A model generated the notes under the pieces. The model saw only the letters and a list, made by a program, of their open reading frames with translations. It had not been told where the DNA came from and searched no databases. From NCBI RefSeq assembly GCF_030163795.1, contig NZ_JASJOF010000003.1, positions 1 through 42,500 of the forward strand: 42,500 nucleotides of DNA, in the 5' to 3' direction. Origin of the DNA: Roseicyclus marinus (GTDB lineage Bacteria; Pseudomonadota; Alphaproteobacteria; Rhodobacterales; Rhodobacteraceae). The position numbers and the translations under genes were made by a program. Shown piece by piece: positions 8,444 to 17,242 of this stretch. Each line of letters begins with the position of its first letter. Within the stretch, counting starts at the first letter, position 1.

Positions 8444-8541
8444 GCGCCTGACCAGGACGGACGGGCCCGACATATCAACACGCGGAGCGAGTGAGCGTGT
8501 GGGTGGTGGAGGGTCCCGAGGGGTCGGGACCCTCCGTTTTT
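8444..8541 (+). ncRNA. Candidate small RNA with two hairpins and a strong terminator
   Basis: Between the DUF2853 terminator and the convergent EVE gene there is a second, stronger plus-strand terminator that no protein gene needs. The segment has a 6-bp hairpin ACACGC/GCGTGT (8478-8500), then the 12-bp terminator stem (8508-8535) and T5. Upstream, TTGCGC (8409) and TATCCC (8432) are spaced by 17 bp, a weak promoter-like pair that would start RNA near 8444. No plausible reading frame with an SD lies inside. The boundaries are guesses; the region could instead be a tail of the upstream transcript. Confidence 0.3.
8508..8541 (+). terminator. Strong intrinsic terminator
   Basis: A 12-bp near-perfect stem, GGAGGGTCCCGA (8508-8519) with TCGGGACCCTCC (8524-8535) and loop GGGG, is followed by GTTTTTC. 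The T-run marks it as acting on plus-strand transcripts. Confidence 0.8.
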
Positions 8542-8651
8542 CACAAATCTTGACGGATCCTTGCGGGCTTCGGGTAAGGTTCACCCTTTGTCAGGGATCG
8601 GCCCGAAAAATTCACGCTTCGGTAATCTTCCCTACCAAATGCAGGGATGGC

Positions 8652-9065
8652 CTACAGCCCACCCATCTCGCAGATGATCGCCCATTCCTCGGGGGTCACG
8701 GGTTGAACCGACAACCGCGAATTCCGGACCAGAACCATCTCGGCCAGATCGTCCCTTGCCTTGATCTCCTCCAGCGTTACCGGGCGCGGCATCGCTTCTA
8801 CCGCCTTCACATCCACGCAGTCCCAGCGCGGATTATCGCTGGTGCTGTCGGGATGGGCGGGCGCGATGACCTCGACGATGCCGACCACCGCCTTGTCGGT
8901 CTGGCTGTGGTAGAAGAACCCCCGGTCACCCGGCTCCATCTCGCGCATGAAGTTGCGCGCCTGGTAGTTCCGCACGCCCGACCATTCCTCGCCCGTGTCG
9001 CCTTTGGCCACCTGCTGATCCCACGACCAGGCATCGGGTTCCGATTTGAAAAGCCAGTAACGCAT
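8652..9065 (-). CDS. EVE domain-containing protein
   Basis: 137 residues, the usual size of a stand-alone EVE protein. The fold signatures are the start MRYWLFKSEPDAWSW, then GVRNYQARNFMREM and GDRGFFYHSQTD. The EVE domain belongs to the PUA-like group and binds modified or specific bases in nucleic acids; the target here is unknown. The ATG at 9065 is preceded by GGAG at a good distance, while the GTG at 9074 has the SD too close. It lies just behind gpsA in the tsaD-gpsA-EVE order common in Rhodobacterales. Confidence 0.88.
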   Translation of the reverse strand: MRYWLFKSEPDAWSWDQQVAKGDTGEEWSGVRNYQARNFMREMEPGDRGFFYHSQTDKAVVGIVEVIAPAHPDSTSDNPRWDCVDVKAVEAMPRPVTLEEIKARDDLAEMVLVRNSRLSVQPVTPEEWAIICEMGGL

Positions 9066-9070
9066 GGGTT

Positions 9071-10015
9071 TCACTCCGATTTCAGGGGCCTGTTCAAAAG
9101 CCTGTCGGCGATTTCCGCAACGCTCGCCCGACCATCGGCAAGGGCGGCGACGGCCTGCGCGATGGGCGTCTCCGCCCCCGGACGCGCCGCGATCTGGCGG
9201 GCGGTGTGCAGCCCCTCGACCGTCAGCTCCGGGTCGAGTGCGACACCCTGCGCCAGAGCCATGCCATAGCGGAAATTGCGCGATTTCTCGGACCCGCAGG
9301 TCAGGATCAGATCGCCCAGCCCCGACAGGCCCGACAGCGTCGCCTCTTGCCCCCCGGCGGCCACGGCGATCCGCGTCATTTCCGCCAGCCCGCGCGCCAT
9401 CAGAGCCGCCCGCGCGCTGTCGCCCAATCCCGCCCCGATCACCGCCCCGGCCGCGATGGCGACCACGTTCTTGAGCGCCCCGCCCAGCTCCGCGCCGATC
9501 ACATCCGTCGTTCGGTAAAGCCGCAAAGCAGGCAGGGACAGGCGTTCCTGCAAGCCACGGCCAACCGCATCATCGGCACAGGCCAAGGTCAGCGCGGTGG
9601 GCAAACCCGCCGCAATATCGACCGCGAAACTGGGACCGGTCAGTTGCGCCACGGTCGCGCCGGAGTGCCGCGCGATCAGCGCGGATGGGCCCAGACCGGT
9701 AGTCCGGTCGATCCCCTTGGCGCAAGAGACCAGCACACCCGCGCGCAAATCGCTGGCCGCCAGAAACCCGCCAAGGGTTTGCGTGGGCAGGGCCAAAAGC
9801 GCATAATCCCCTTTCAGATCAGATAGATCATCGGTCACACGTAGACCATCAGGCAGGCGGTGACCGGGCAGTCGGCGGGCGTTTTCGCGCGTCCGGCGCA
9901 TCTCCTCCGCACCGTCGCGCGCCCAAAGGGTCACGTCATGGCCCGCCCGCGCATAGGCAATCGCCAAAGCCGTGCCAAAAGCCCCCGCACCCAGGATGTC
10001 GAGCCGGGCGTTCAC
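9071..10015 (-). CDS. gpsA: NAD(P)-dependent glycerol-3-phosphate dehydrogenase
   Basis: 314 residues. It makes sn-glycerol-3-phosphate from dihydroxyacetone phosphate for phospholipid synthesis. The N-terminal Rossmann fold has [28 protein letters not shown]. Later come [18 protein letters not shown], the [20 protein letters not shown] segment, and the catalytic-domain stretch [32 protein letters not shown] with the conserved Lys. The start is a GTG at 10015 that overlaps the stop of tsaD (GTGA, 10012-10015), so translation is coupled to tsaD. Confidence 0.96.
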   Translation of the reverse strand: MNARLDILGAGAFGTALAIAYARAGHDVTLWARDGAEEMRRTRENARRLPGHRLPDGLRVTDDLSDLKGDYALLALPTQTLGGFLAASDLRAGVLVSCAKGIDRTTGLGPSALIARHSGATVAQLTGPSFAVDIAAGLPTALTLACADDAVGRGLQERLSLPALRLYRTTDVIGAELGGALKNVVAIAAGAVIGAGLGDSARAALMARGLAEMTRIAVAAGGQEATLSGLSGLGDLILTCGSEKSRNFRYGMALAQGVALDPELTVEGLHTARQIAARPGAETPIAQAVAALADGRASVAEIADRLLNRPLKSE

Positions 10016-11094
10016 GCCTTGGCCCCCTTTTTCCCCGAGCCGATCAGTGGTGCGGCGGCCGTGTCCAACGGCCAGCGCGGTCGGGCCGAGAGGGTCAGAT
10101 CATCACGCTGCCCCACCTCGTGCAGCAAGAGCCCGGCAAAAGCGATCATCGCCGCATTGTCGGTGCACAGCGCCAAGGGCGGCGCGACAAAGGGCAGGCC
10201 CGCCGCCGCCGCGACAGCATCTAGCCGCGCGCGAAACGTGGCATTGGCGGCGACGCCCCCCGCCACGGCAAAGCCCGTCAGCGCCCCTTGCCCCTCCAGC
10301 GCGCGGGCGGATTTCCCGGCCAGCACATCGGCGACAGCCGCCTGAAACCCGGCGCAAAGATCGGCGCGATCCTGTTCGCTCAACCCGCCCTGTGCCGCGA
10401 CCAGATCGTCGCGGGCGCGCAGAACGGCGGTTTTCAGGCCGGAAAAGCTCAGGTCGCAGCCGGGGCGGTCCATCAGCGGGCGCGGCAGGTCGAACCGGGC
10501 GGGATCGCCCGATTTGGCCGCGCGTTCGACCTCGGGGCCACCAGGCTGCGGCAGGCCCAAAAGCCGCGCGACCTTGTCGAAGGCCTCGCCCGGTGCGTCG
10601 TCGATGGTGCCGCCAAGCCGCCGGAATTCTTGCGGGCCATCGACGCGCAAGAATTGGCAATGCCCGCCCGAGACCAGCAGCATCAGGTAGGGAAACCGCA
10701 TCCCATCGGTCAGAACCGGTGTCAGCGCGTGACCGGCCAGATGGTTCACCCCCAGCAGCGGCTTGCCCAGACCCATGGCCAGCCCCTTGGCCGCCATCAC
10801 GCCCGACAGGACCCCACCGATCAGGCCGGGACCCGCCGTCACCGCAACGGCGTCGATTTCGGGAAGCGTCACGCCAGCCTCGGCCAGCGCCTGTTCCACC
10901 ATGATATCAAGCTTTTCAGCATGGGCGCGCGCCGCGATCTCGGGCACCACGCCGCCAAAGGCCGCGTGCAGATCGGTCTGGCTGGCCACGACATTCGAGA
11001 GGATCACGGCCCTATCCCCGTCGCGGCGCAGCACGGCCGCGCCCGTGTCGTCGCAGCTCGATTCCAGGCCGAGGATCGTGAGGGGGAGGGGCAT
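10012..11094 (-). CDS. tsaD: tRNA N6-threonylcarbamoyladenosine (t6A37) synthesis protein TsaD
   Basis: 360 residues from the ATG at 11094, with GAGG upstream; an earlier start lacks support. TsaD transfers the threonylcarbamoyl group to A37 of ANN-decoding tRNAs together with TsaB/TsaE. The signatures are [15 protein letters not shown] at the N-terminus, the metal-binding pair in [10 protein letters not shown] (two His four apart), the nucleotide loop [11 protein letters not shown], and the C-terminal Asp in [13 protein letters not shown]. It is divergent from hemD, with only 47 bp between the start codons, and overlaps gpsA downstream. Confidence 0.97.
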   Translation of the reverse strand: MPLPLTILGLESSCDDTGAAVLRRDGDRAVILSNVVASQTDLHAAFGGVVPEIAARAHAEKLDIMVEQALAEAGVTLPEIDAVAVTAGPGLIGGVLSGVMAAKGLAMGLGKPLLGVNHLAGHALTPVLTDGMRFPYLMLLVSGGHCQFLRVDGPQEFRRLGGTIDDAPGEAFDKVARLLGLPQPGGPEVERAAKSGDPARFDLPRPLMDRPGCDLSFSGLKTAVLRARDDLVAAQGGLSEQDRADLCAGFQAAVADVLAGKSARALEGQGALTGFAVAGGVAANATFRARLDAVAAAAGLPFVAPPLALCTDNAAMIAFAGLLLHEVGQRDDLTLSARPRWPLDTAAAPLIGSGKKGAKA

Positions 11095-11141
11095 CGGGGC
11101 CTCGTTGCAGGCTTGCGCTTTGGCAGGTAACACTCGGGCTC

Positions 11142-11852
11142 ATGTCTGACAATGCCGCGCCCCTCGTGATCCTGACCCGCCCGCGCGCGGCGTCGGAACG
11201 TTTTGTCGAGGCGTTGCGCGCCGATGTCGGACCGGTGGCGGTCACGATCCTGCCGCTGATGGACATGGCACCGCTTGTCGACAGCCTCGATCTCGACGGG
11301 GTGGCGGCGTTGATCTTCACCTCGGCCGCCGGGGTCGAGACCTTTGCCGGCCTGACCGATGACCGCAGCCTGAACGCGTGGTGCGTCGGCGATCGCACAG
11401 CAGAAGCCGCCCGCGACATCGGGCTCAAGGCGACCTCCGCCGGGGGCGATGCCGAAGCGCTGATCGCGCTGATGGCCGAGGCGCGGCCCGAGGGGCGGCT
11501 TTTGCACCTGCATGGCGCGCATGTCAGTGTCGATGTGGCCGACCGGCTTGCGCAGCACGGCCTGCGGGCCGAGGGACTGGCGATCTACGATCAGGTCAGC
11601 GTTCCGCCCGGCGATGCGATGGCGGCCGCGCTGGCGCATGACGGGCCTATCCTCGTGCCGCTGTTTTCGCCCCGCAGTGCACGGCTGTTCGTCGAAGCTG
11701 CGGGTCAGGCCGCGGATCGGATCCAGCCCGTCGTGATCAGTATCGCCACCCGGGACGCCCTGCCCGACGCGCTGGCCCAGCGCGCGACGGTCGCCGACAC
11801 GCCAGACGCGCCTGCGATGATCCGCGCCTTGTCTTCGCTGATTTCTTCCTAG
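11142..11852 (+). CDS. hemD: Uroporphyrinogen-III synthase
   Basis: 236 residues. HemD closes hydroxymethylbilane with inversion of ring D to give uroporphyrinogen III. The family is poorly conserved. Support comes from the start VILTRPRAASERFVEAL, the segment DGVAALIFTSAAGVETFAG, CVGDRTAEAARDIGL, LLHLHGAHVSVDVADRLAQHG and the C-terminal PVVISIATRDAL followed by ATVADTPDAPAMIRAL. The SD is weak (an AGG far upstream). The downstream mitofilin-like gene and hemY form the hemD block typical of alphaproteobacteria. The enzyme acts in the cytosol. Confidence 0.9.
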   Translation: MSDNAAPLVILTRPRAASERFVEALRADVGPVAVTILPLMDMAPLVDSLDLDGVAALIFTSAAGVETFAGLTDDRSLNAWCVGDRTAEAARDIGLKATSAGGDAEALIALMAEARPEGRLLHLHGAHVSVDVADRLAQHGLRAEGLAIYDQVSVPPGDAMAAALAHDGPILVPLFSPRSARLFVEAAGQAADRIQPVVISIATRDALPDALAQRATVADTPDAPAMIRALSSLISS

Positions 11853-11949
11853 CCTCTGCTTGAGGGGCGGGGCACGCTGGTCTAGGCTTCCTTGGGCATC
11901 GGCGTAAGGTGTTCTGGACAGTTTCGAAACTTACAGCTGAAGGACGATT

Positions 11950-13413
11950 GTGGTGGCACGTGGAAGCTCGAAAAGTGCAGGCAGCACAAGCAATCGGCGC
12001 AAAACGTCGGACACGTCCTCGGCGATGGATGAAACGCTCAACCCCGGATCGACCGATGCTGGCGATTCGTCGCTTTCCCCCGCCGACAGCGTGACGGCAG
12101 CAGACGCGGACAGCATCGTCGCATCGGATACCCCCATCACAGCGGATACCGCTCAGACCGTTTCCGCATCCGACGAGACCGCCAGCGATACGGCCGGGTC
12201 CGCCGGCGACGACAGCGTGGCCGGCTCCGGCGATGGCGTGGAAGAGGCCGAGATTGTGGCCCCCTCGACCGGCGGCGACGAGACCGTCACGCTGATGACC
12301 GAGGATGCCGCGAGCGTCACGCCGCCACCGCCCCGCGCACCCGCCCCGCAACCCGCACCCCAGCGCGGCGGGCTTGTGCCCCTCGTCCTTGGCGGCGTGG
12401 TAGCGGCGGGCATCGGGTACGGCGCGGCCTACATGGGCCTTTTGCCGACCACCGGCCCGGCCTCCGACACATCGCAGACGACCGCCATAGCCGAGGCGCT
12501 GGCAACGCAGGCCGAAACGCTCGCAGCGCTTCAGGCACAGGTGGCCGAGTTGGCCGCTACCCCCGCCTCAGGGGCGGCAGCATCCGAAATCGACCTGACG
12601 CCGGTCACAGACCAGATCGGCGCGCTGGCCGGTCAGATCGAAAGCGCGACGGCAACTCTGGGCAGTCTGGCCGACAGGGTCGCCGTGCTGGAGGATCGGC
12701 CAGTATTCAGCGGCGACATCACCGCCGACAGCGCCGCGGCGCTTGAGGCTGCGACCGCGTTGGAGGCCGAGCTTGAGGCGCAACGTGCCGCCGCCGAGGA
12801 ACAGGCCGCGACGCTTCAGGCCGCCGCAGAAGCCGCCGCAACAGCCGCCGCCGAAGCGGAAGCGCAGGCTGCCGCCGCGGTCGCAGAGGCCGAGGCGCAA
12901 GCCGCAGCCGCGCTGGCGCGGGCCGAAGCCGATGCGGCGCTGGTTCAGTTGCAAGTCGCGCTCGAGACAGGCGCACCCTTTGCCGACGCGCTGGCTGCAC
13001 TTGGCGAGGTGACCGAGGTTCCACCCGGTCTTGGCGATCTGGCCGCGTCCGGTGTGCCGACCTTGGGCGCGCTGCAGGCCGATTTCCCCGCGCTTGCCCG
13101 TGCCGCGCTGCCCCGCGCCTTGCAGGAGGCGGCGGGCGACAGCATGGGCGACCGGCTTGGGGCTTTCGTCATGGGCCAGATCGGCGGACGGTCGGTCGCG
13201 CCGCGCGAAGGCGACGATCCGGATGCCGTGCTTAGCCGGATCGGGGCCGCGATCGAGGCGGGCGAACTGGACACCGTGCTGACCGAACTTGCCGCGCTAC
13301 CCGAAGGCGCGCAGGCCGAACTGGCCCCGTGGGCGGCAGGCGTGCAGGCGCGCGCCACGGCGGTCGACGGTTTGGCCATCCTGTCCGACGCGCTTGCGTC
13401 CAGCGGTAACTGA
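11950..13413 (+). CDS. Mitofilin/Mic60-like membrane protein
   Basis: 487 residues from a GTG at 11950 with AAGGA upstream. The layout is that of alphaproteobacterial Mic60: an acidic, low-complexity Ser/Asp/Thr-rich N-terminus (1-120), a proline-rich patch (124-138), one membrane span (about 141-165), a long alanine/glutamate-rich coiled coil (about 175-330), and a C-terminal mitofilin-like segment with VLSRIGAAIEAGELDTVL. Mic60 homologues shape intracytoplasmic membranes in alphaproteobacteria and are the relatives of the mitochondrial cristae organiser. The position between hemD and hemY is the known conserved neighbourhood. The protein starts 97 bp after hemD and ends 9 bp before hemY. 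Confidence 0.85.
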   Translation: MVARGSSKSAGSTSNRRKTSDTSSAMDETLNPGSTDAGDSSLSPADSVTAADADSIVASDTPITADTAQTVSASDETASDTAGSAGDDSVAGSGDGVEEAEIVAPSTGGDETVTLMTEDAASVTPPPPRAPAPQPAPQRGGLVPLVLGGVVAAGIGYGAAYMGLLPTTGPASDTSQTTAIAEALATQAETLAALQAQVAELAATPASGAAASEIDLTPVTDQIGALAGQIESATATLGSLADRVAVLEDRPVFSGDITADSAAALEAATALEAELEAQRAAAEEQAATLQAAAEAAATAAAEAEAQAAAAVAEAEAQAAAALARAEADAALVQLQVALETGAPFADALAALGEVTEVPPGLGDLAASGVPTLGALQADFPALARAALPRALQEAAGDSMGDRLGAFVMGQIGGRSVAPREGDDPDAVLSRIGAAIEAGELDTVLTELAALPEGAQAELAPWAAGVQARATAVDGLAILSDALASSGN

Positions 13414-13422
13414 AGGGACACC

Positions 13423-14889
13423 ATGATGCTTTGGTCCTTGCTCAAAGTCGTGATCTTCATCGCGCTGGTCGCCGGTCTCACCTGGGGGGTGGGGCTGCTT
13501 ATGGAAATGGGGGAACTGGCCACCCTGACCGTGGTGGGGCGCGAATTCGTCCTGACCCCGCTTCTGGCGGTTCTGGGCGCGCTGGTGCTGTTGCTGGCGG
13601 TTTGGCTCTTGTTCAAAGCCGTCGGCCTTCTGGTCGCCACCTTGCGGTTCCTGAACGGCGACGAGACAGCGATCAGCCGCTATTTCAACCGCCGCGCCGA
13701 GCGCAAGGGATACGAGGCTTTGGCCGATGGGATGATGGCGCTTGCCGCTGGCGAAGGCCGTTTGGCCATCCGCAAGGCGGAACGGGCCGAGAAATACCTC
13801 GGGCGGCCCGAGTTGACAAAACTTGTGGTCGCACAAGGCGCCGAGATGGTGGGCGATGCGGCCCTCGCCACCGAAACCTTCAAGGCTTTGGTCGCCGATG
13901 ATCGCACGCGCTTTGTCGGTGTGCGCGGATTGATGAAGCAGAAACTGGCCTCGGGCGATACGGAAACGGCCATGAAACTGGCCGAGAAGGCGCTCGCGAT
14001 CCGCCCCAAGAACGAAGAGGTGCAGACCACGCTGCTGCAGCTTCAGGCGCGGCACGAGGATTGGGCCGGCGCGCGTGCGACCCTGGCCGCAGCGCTGAAA
14101 TCCGGCAACCTTCCCCGCGACGTGCACAAGCGGCGCGATGCGGTTCTGGCACTGGCCCATGCCCGCGACGCGATGGCCGAGGGCAAGATCGCGGATGCCG
14201 TCCGCGACGCCGAGGCGGCACAGGCCATGGCGCCGGGCCTTGTTCCCGCCGCCGTGATGGCGGGCCGTCTTGCCATCGCCGATGGCAAGACCAAGCATGC
14301 GACCAAGATCCTGAAATCCGCCTGGGACATGAACCCCCACCCCGATATCGCGGCAGCCTTTGCCGAGATCGCGCCCGATGAAACCCCGGCAGAACGGTTG
14401 AAGCGGTTCAAGCCCCTGATCGCGAAACATGCCGGCACGCCCGAGGCGCGGCTCTTGGAGGCCGAGTTGCAGATCGCGGCCGAGGATTTCCCGGCCGCCC
14501 GTCGTGCCCTTGGCGATCTCCCGCAAACCAATCCGACGGCAAGGTCGCTGACCATCATGGCGGCGATCGAACGCGGCGCAGGGGCCGAGGACCGCGTCGT
14601 GCGCGCCTGGCTTGCCAAGGCGGTCACCGCTCCGCGCGGCATGCAATGGGTCTGCGACGCCTGTGGTCATATCCATGCGGAATGGCGTCCGGTCTGTTCG
14701 CATTGCGGCAGTTTCGACCGGCTGAGCTGGCAGGAAGTGGCGCAAAGCGACGCTGCCCTCATGGGTCCGGCGCAGATGCTGCCGCTGATCGTGGGATCGC
14801 TGGAGGATCGGCGGAGCGCGACCGCGACGGAGGCGGAAGAGGCCGAAGTCGTCCCCTCCGACACCGAAGCGGCCAAAGCCGAAAATTAG
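13423..14889 (+). CDS. hemY: HemY-like TPR membrane protein with C-terminal metal ribbon
   Basis: 488 residues. Two membrane spans at the N-terminus (about 5-28 and 45-70) are followed by helical TPR-like repeats such as YEALADGMMALAAGEGRLAIRKAERA and AMKLAEKALAIRPKNEEVQ. Near the C-terminus is a four-cysteine ribbon, WVCDACGHIHAEWRPVCSHC, with C411, C414, C425 and C428, of the rubredoxin-like type seen in LapB (YciM). The N-terminal domain is the HemY_N family, linked by gene neighbourhood to haem synthesis but without a proven reaction; it is not the protoporphyrinogen oxidase also called HemY. AAGGGA precedes the ATG. A stem-loop follows at 14906. Confidence 0.88.
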   Translation: MMLWSLLKVVIFIALVAGLTWGVGLLMEMGELATLTVVGREFVLTPLLAVLGALVLLLAVWLLFKAVGLLVATLRFLNGDETAISRYFNRRAERKGYEALADGMMALAAGEGRLAIRKAERAEKYLGRPELTKLVVAQGAEMVGDAALATETFKALVADDRTRFVGVRGLMKQKLASGDTETAMKLAEKALAIRPKNEEVQTTLLQLQARHEDWAGARATLAAALKSGNLPRDVHKRRDAVLALAHARDAMAEGKIADAVRDAEAAQAMAPGLVPAAVMAGRLAIADGKTKHATKILKSAWDMNPHPDIAAAFAEIAPDETPAERLKRFKPLIAKHAGTPEARLLEAELQIAAEDFPAARRALGDLPQTNPTARSLTIMAAIERGAGAEDRVVRAWLAKAVTAPRGMQWVCDACGHIHAEWRPVCSHCGSFDRLSWQEVAQSDAALMGPAQMLPLIVGSLEDRRSATATEAEEAEVVPSDTEAAKAEN

Positions 14890-14905
14890 GGGCTAGGAAA
14901 CCCCC

Positions 14906-14928
14906 GGCGGGCTTGCTAATAGCCCGCC
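14906..14928 (+). terminator. Stem-loop after hemY
   Basis: GGCGGGC (14906-14912) pairs with GCCCGCC (14922-14928) around a 9-nt loop. No T-run follows, so it may be a weak or Rho-assisted terminator, or an mRNA-end stabiliser. Confidence 0.45.
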
Positions 14929-14986
14929 ACATGCCAAGCGCATGACGGATCGGGATCAGATTTTCCCCTGTCCGTACGAGAAGAAT

Positions 14987-15062
14987 GCCGCTGTAGCTCA
15001 GCTGGTAGAGCACGTCATTCGTAATGATGGGGTCGGGGGTTCGAGTCCCTTCAGCGGCACCA
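14987..15062 (+). tRNA. tRNA-Thr (anticodon CGT)
   Basis: The cloverleaf folds fully: acceptor GCCGCTG with CAGCGGC, D-arm GCTCAGCTGGTAGAGC, anticodon loop TTCGTAA giving CGT (reads ACG), T-arm GGGGGTTCGAGTCCCTT, discriminator A and an encoded CCA (15060-15062). Confidence 0.97.
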
Positions 15063-15256
15063 TTCTTCTCTTCTAAATTCCTTGCATCTTCTCTGTATAC
15101 CGTGCGTGGCCCGCAGAAGATCTCAGCTTGTCCAGCGTCGGTGGCGGGCCCGCGTGATTGGCTTGGCTTGCGGGTGTGGCGACACCCACGCTAAATGGCG
15201 GGACGGTCACCGGGCGCGCCTCGGGCGACGGGGCAATCGCGGGGGAGCAGACACAA

Positions 15257-15487
15257 ATGGCTGAGGATGAGACTCTGGACACTTTGGGCCTGCTATGTCC
15301 GCTGCCGGTTCTCAAGGCGCGCAAACGGCTGAGGGCGATGCAGCCCGGGCAGGTTCTGCGGCTTTTGGCCAGCGATCCAGCGGCGGTGGTGGATGTGCCG
15401 CATTTCTGCGCCGAAAGCGGTCACGAGCTTCTGGGTGTCGAGGATGCGGGCGACGGCGCGCAGGCCTATCTCATCCGGCGGGCCTGA
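15257..15487 (+). CDS. TusA-family sulfurtransferase
   Basis: 76 residues from the ATG at 15257 with GGGGGAG upstream. The TusA/SirA signature TLGLLCPLPVLKARKRL is at the N-terminus, with the sulfur-carrying Cys at 14. The rest (LLASDPAAVVDVPHFCAESGHELLG) fits the small two-layer fold. TusA-like proteins pass persulfide sulfur to tRNA thiolation, molybdenum-cofactor synthesis or sulfur oxidation. Here the 3' end overlaps moeA convergently by 17 bp, and fdhD is three genes beyond, so a role in supplying sulfur for molybdopterin or FdhD is reasonable but inferred. The gene is alone on its strand. Confidence 0.9.
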   Translation: MAEDETLDTLGLLCPLPVLKARKRLRAMQPGQVLRLLASDPAAVVDVPHFCAESGHELLGVEDAGDGAQAYLIRRA

Positions 15488-16754
15488 TCCCGAAGGACGC
15501 GTAAGGCAGATAGCGCACCGGATCTCCGGGCGCGACGGTGCAGGCCCCGTCCGGCAATTCCACCAGACCCGTAGCCCAGCTCAAACCCGAAATCCGCCCC
15601 GACCCTTCGGAGGCAAAAACCTCGGCCGCGCCGGTGTCGGTCAGGCGCGCGCGCAGATATTCGCGTCGCCCAGCCTTCTTTCGCTTGGAAAAGGCGGCGG
15701 GCACGGTGAAGCCCTGCGGTGCGGACCAGCCTGCCCCCGACAAGAGCGACAGTGCAGGACGGGCAAAGACCAGCGCGCAGGTCATGGCGGCAACCGGGTT
15801 TCCCGGCAGGCCGAACACAGGCACACCATCCCAGAGCGCCAAGGCCAGCGGGCGGCCCGGCTTGACCGCGATCCGCCAGCTCGACAGCGTCCCGCGGTCG
15901 CGCAGGAGCCGAGAGACATGATCCTCATCGCCAGCCGAGGCCCCACCCGAGGTCAGGATGGCATCGGCATCGTGCGCGCCCCGATCCAGACGCGCCGCGA
16001 TTTCGACCGCATCGTCGGGCGCGTGGCCCAGATCGATCGTTTCGAACCCCCACTCCGCCAGCAGCGCCAGCAGCATCGGGCGGTTGGCGTCGAAGATCTG
16101 GTGGGGCTGGGCGGGCGCGGCGGGGTCGGGCAGCAATTCGTCGCCCGTCGACAGGACCGCCACGCGCAACCGTCGATGCACCGCGACATGCGCCACACCC
16201 ACCGCCGAGAGGAGCGCCAGATCGGCGGGCGTCAGCAGGTGGCCTGCAGGCAGGATCATCGCGCCTTCGGGCACATCCTCACCGGCTTGCCGCGTGTTGA
16301 TGCCGCGCTTGACCGGCCCGTCGAAGGCGACGGCCTGACCATCGGTGGCGCAATCCTCCTCCAGCACCACGGTATCCACGCCATCCGGCAGGATCGCGCC
16401 GGTCAGGATGCGAATGGCGCGACCGGGCGGGACGGTATCGGCGAAAGGCTGACCCGCCGCCGCACGCCCCGGCACAAGCGGGAGGCGCTGCACGCCCTCA
16501 CTGGTCGCGGCATGGGCAAAGCCGTAGCCATCGACAGCGGAATTGGGGCGCGGCGGGTTGGACCTGCGCGCCGTCGCGGGTGCTGCAAGGATCCGACCGT
16601 GGGCCGCAGCGGTGGTCAGGTCCTCGGTCCCGGTCACGGCATGAAGCCGCGTCCGCAAAAGCGCCAGCGCCTCGTCGACCGGCACCCATTCGACGCCTTG
16701 CGGCATGGCAAAGCAATCATTGCGCAGACGCGGGGGGATCAAGCCATCGGTCAT
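15471..16754 (-). CDS. moeA: Molybdopterin molybdenumtransferase MoeA (canonical copy)
   Basis: 427 residues. MoeA inserts molybdate into adenylylated molybdopterin. The expected motifs are all here: the early active-site loop NSAVDGYGFAHA, TGAILPDGVDTVVLEED, the RQAGEDVPEGAMIL segment, the MoCF domain with VLSTGDELL, TSGGASAGDEDHV and the FGLPGNPVAAM loop. The start ATG at 16754 overlaps the mobB stop (ATGA), so it is the last gene of a coupled fdhD-mobA-mobB-moeA run. It is the only one of three MoeA homologues in the window that keeps the standard active-site pattern without a fused domain. Confidence 0.95.
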   Translation of the reverse strand: MTDGLIPPRLRNDCFAMPQGVEWVPVDEALALLRTRLHAVTGTEDLTTAAAHGRILAAPATARRSNPPRPNSAVDGYGFAHAATSEGVQRLPLVPGRAAAGQPFADTVPPGRAIRILTGAILPDGVDTVVLEEDCATDGQAVAFDGPVKRGINTRQAGEDVPEGAMILPAGHLLTPADLALLSAVGVAHVAVHRRLRVAVLSTGDELLPDPAAPAQPHQIFDANRPMLLALLAEWGFETIDLGHAPDDAVEIAARLDRGAHDADAILTSGGASAGDEDHVSRLLRDRGTLSSWRIAVKPGRPLALALWDGVPVFGLPGNPVAAMTCALVFARPALSLLSGAGWSAPQGFTVPAAFSKRKKAGRREYLRARLTDTGAAEVFASEGSGRISGLSWATGLVELPDGACTVAPGDPVRYLPYASFGIRPAG

Positions 16755-17242
16755 AATCCCACCTCGGCACGGATGAAGGCCGCGATGCCCGCGACATCGT
16801 TCAGATCGAAGCAGGGTAAAGCCGTTTTCAGCGGCCCGTCGCTGGCGATAGCCCGGATCGTGGCGTTCTGTGGCGCGAGCAGATCGCGGCCAGTCGCCTT
16901 CCGCCAGGTTTCGATCTTGGGATGGGGGGCGGATTTGTAACCCTCGATCAAGACGAGGTCGCAGGGGTCGAGATGGGCGAGAAGATCGGCCAGTGGCGGC
17001 TCTTCTGCGCCGCGCAATTCTGTCATCAGGGCCCAGCGGACGGGCGAAGCGACGATCACCTGTGCCGCACCGGCCATCCGGTGGCGGTGGCTGTCGCGGC
17101 CCGGATGGTCGATCTCGGTCGCGTGGTGGGCATGCTTGACCGTCGAGATGCGCAAACCCTGCCCCACCAACTCGGCTACCAGCCGTTCGGTCAGCGTGGT
17201 CTTGCCGGTGTTTTTCCACCCGGTGACGCCGTAAACCCTCAT
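16751..17242 (-). CDS. mobB: Molybdopterin-guanine dinucleotide biosynthesis adaptor MobB
   Basis: 163 residues. A P-loop at the very start (MRVYGVTGWKNTGKTTLTERL) and the segment STVKHAHHATEIDHPGRDSHRHRMAGAAQVIV are the MobB signature; LILIEGYK-type text follows (DLVLIEGYKSAPHPKIE). MobB binds GTP and assists MobA in forming the bis-MGD cofactor used by formate dehydrogenases. Start and stop overlap both neighbours as ATGA, so expression is tightly coupled to mobA and moeA. Confidence 0.94.
   Translation of the reverse strand: MRVYGVTGWKNTGKTTLTERLVAELVGQGLRISTVKHAHHATEIDHPGRDSHRHRMAGAAQVIVASPVRWALMTELRGAEEPPLADLLAHLDPCDLVLIEGYKSAPHPKIETWRKATGRDLLAPQNATIRAIASDGPLKTALPCFDLNDVAGIAAFIRAEVGL

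Noticed and set aside
8337-9269. 310-residue plus-strand frame crossing the EVE gene
   Set aside because: It reads through two terminators and opposes the real EVE and gpsA genes; composition is shadow-like.
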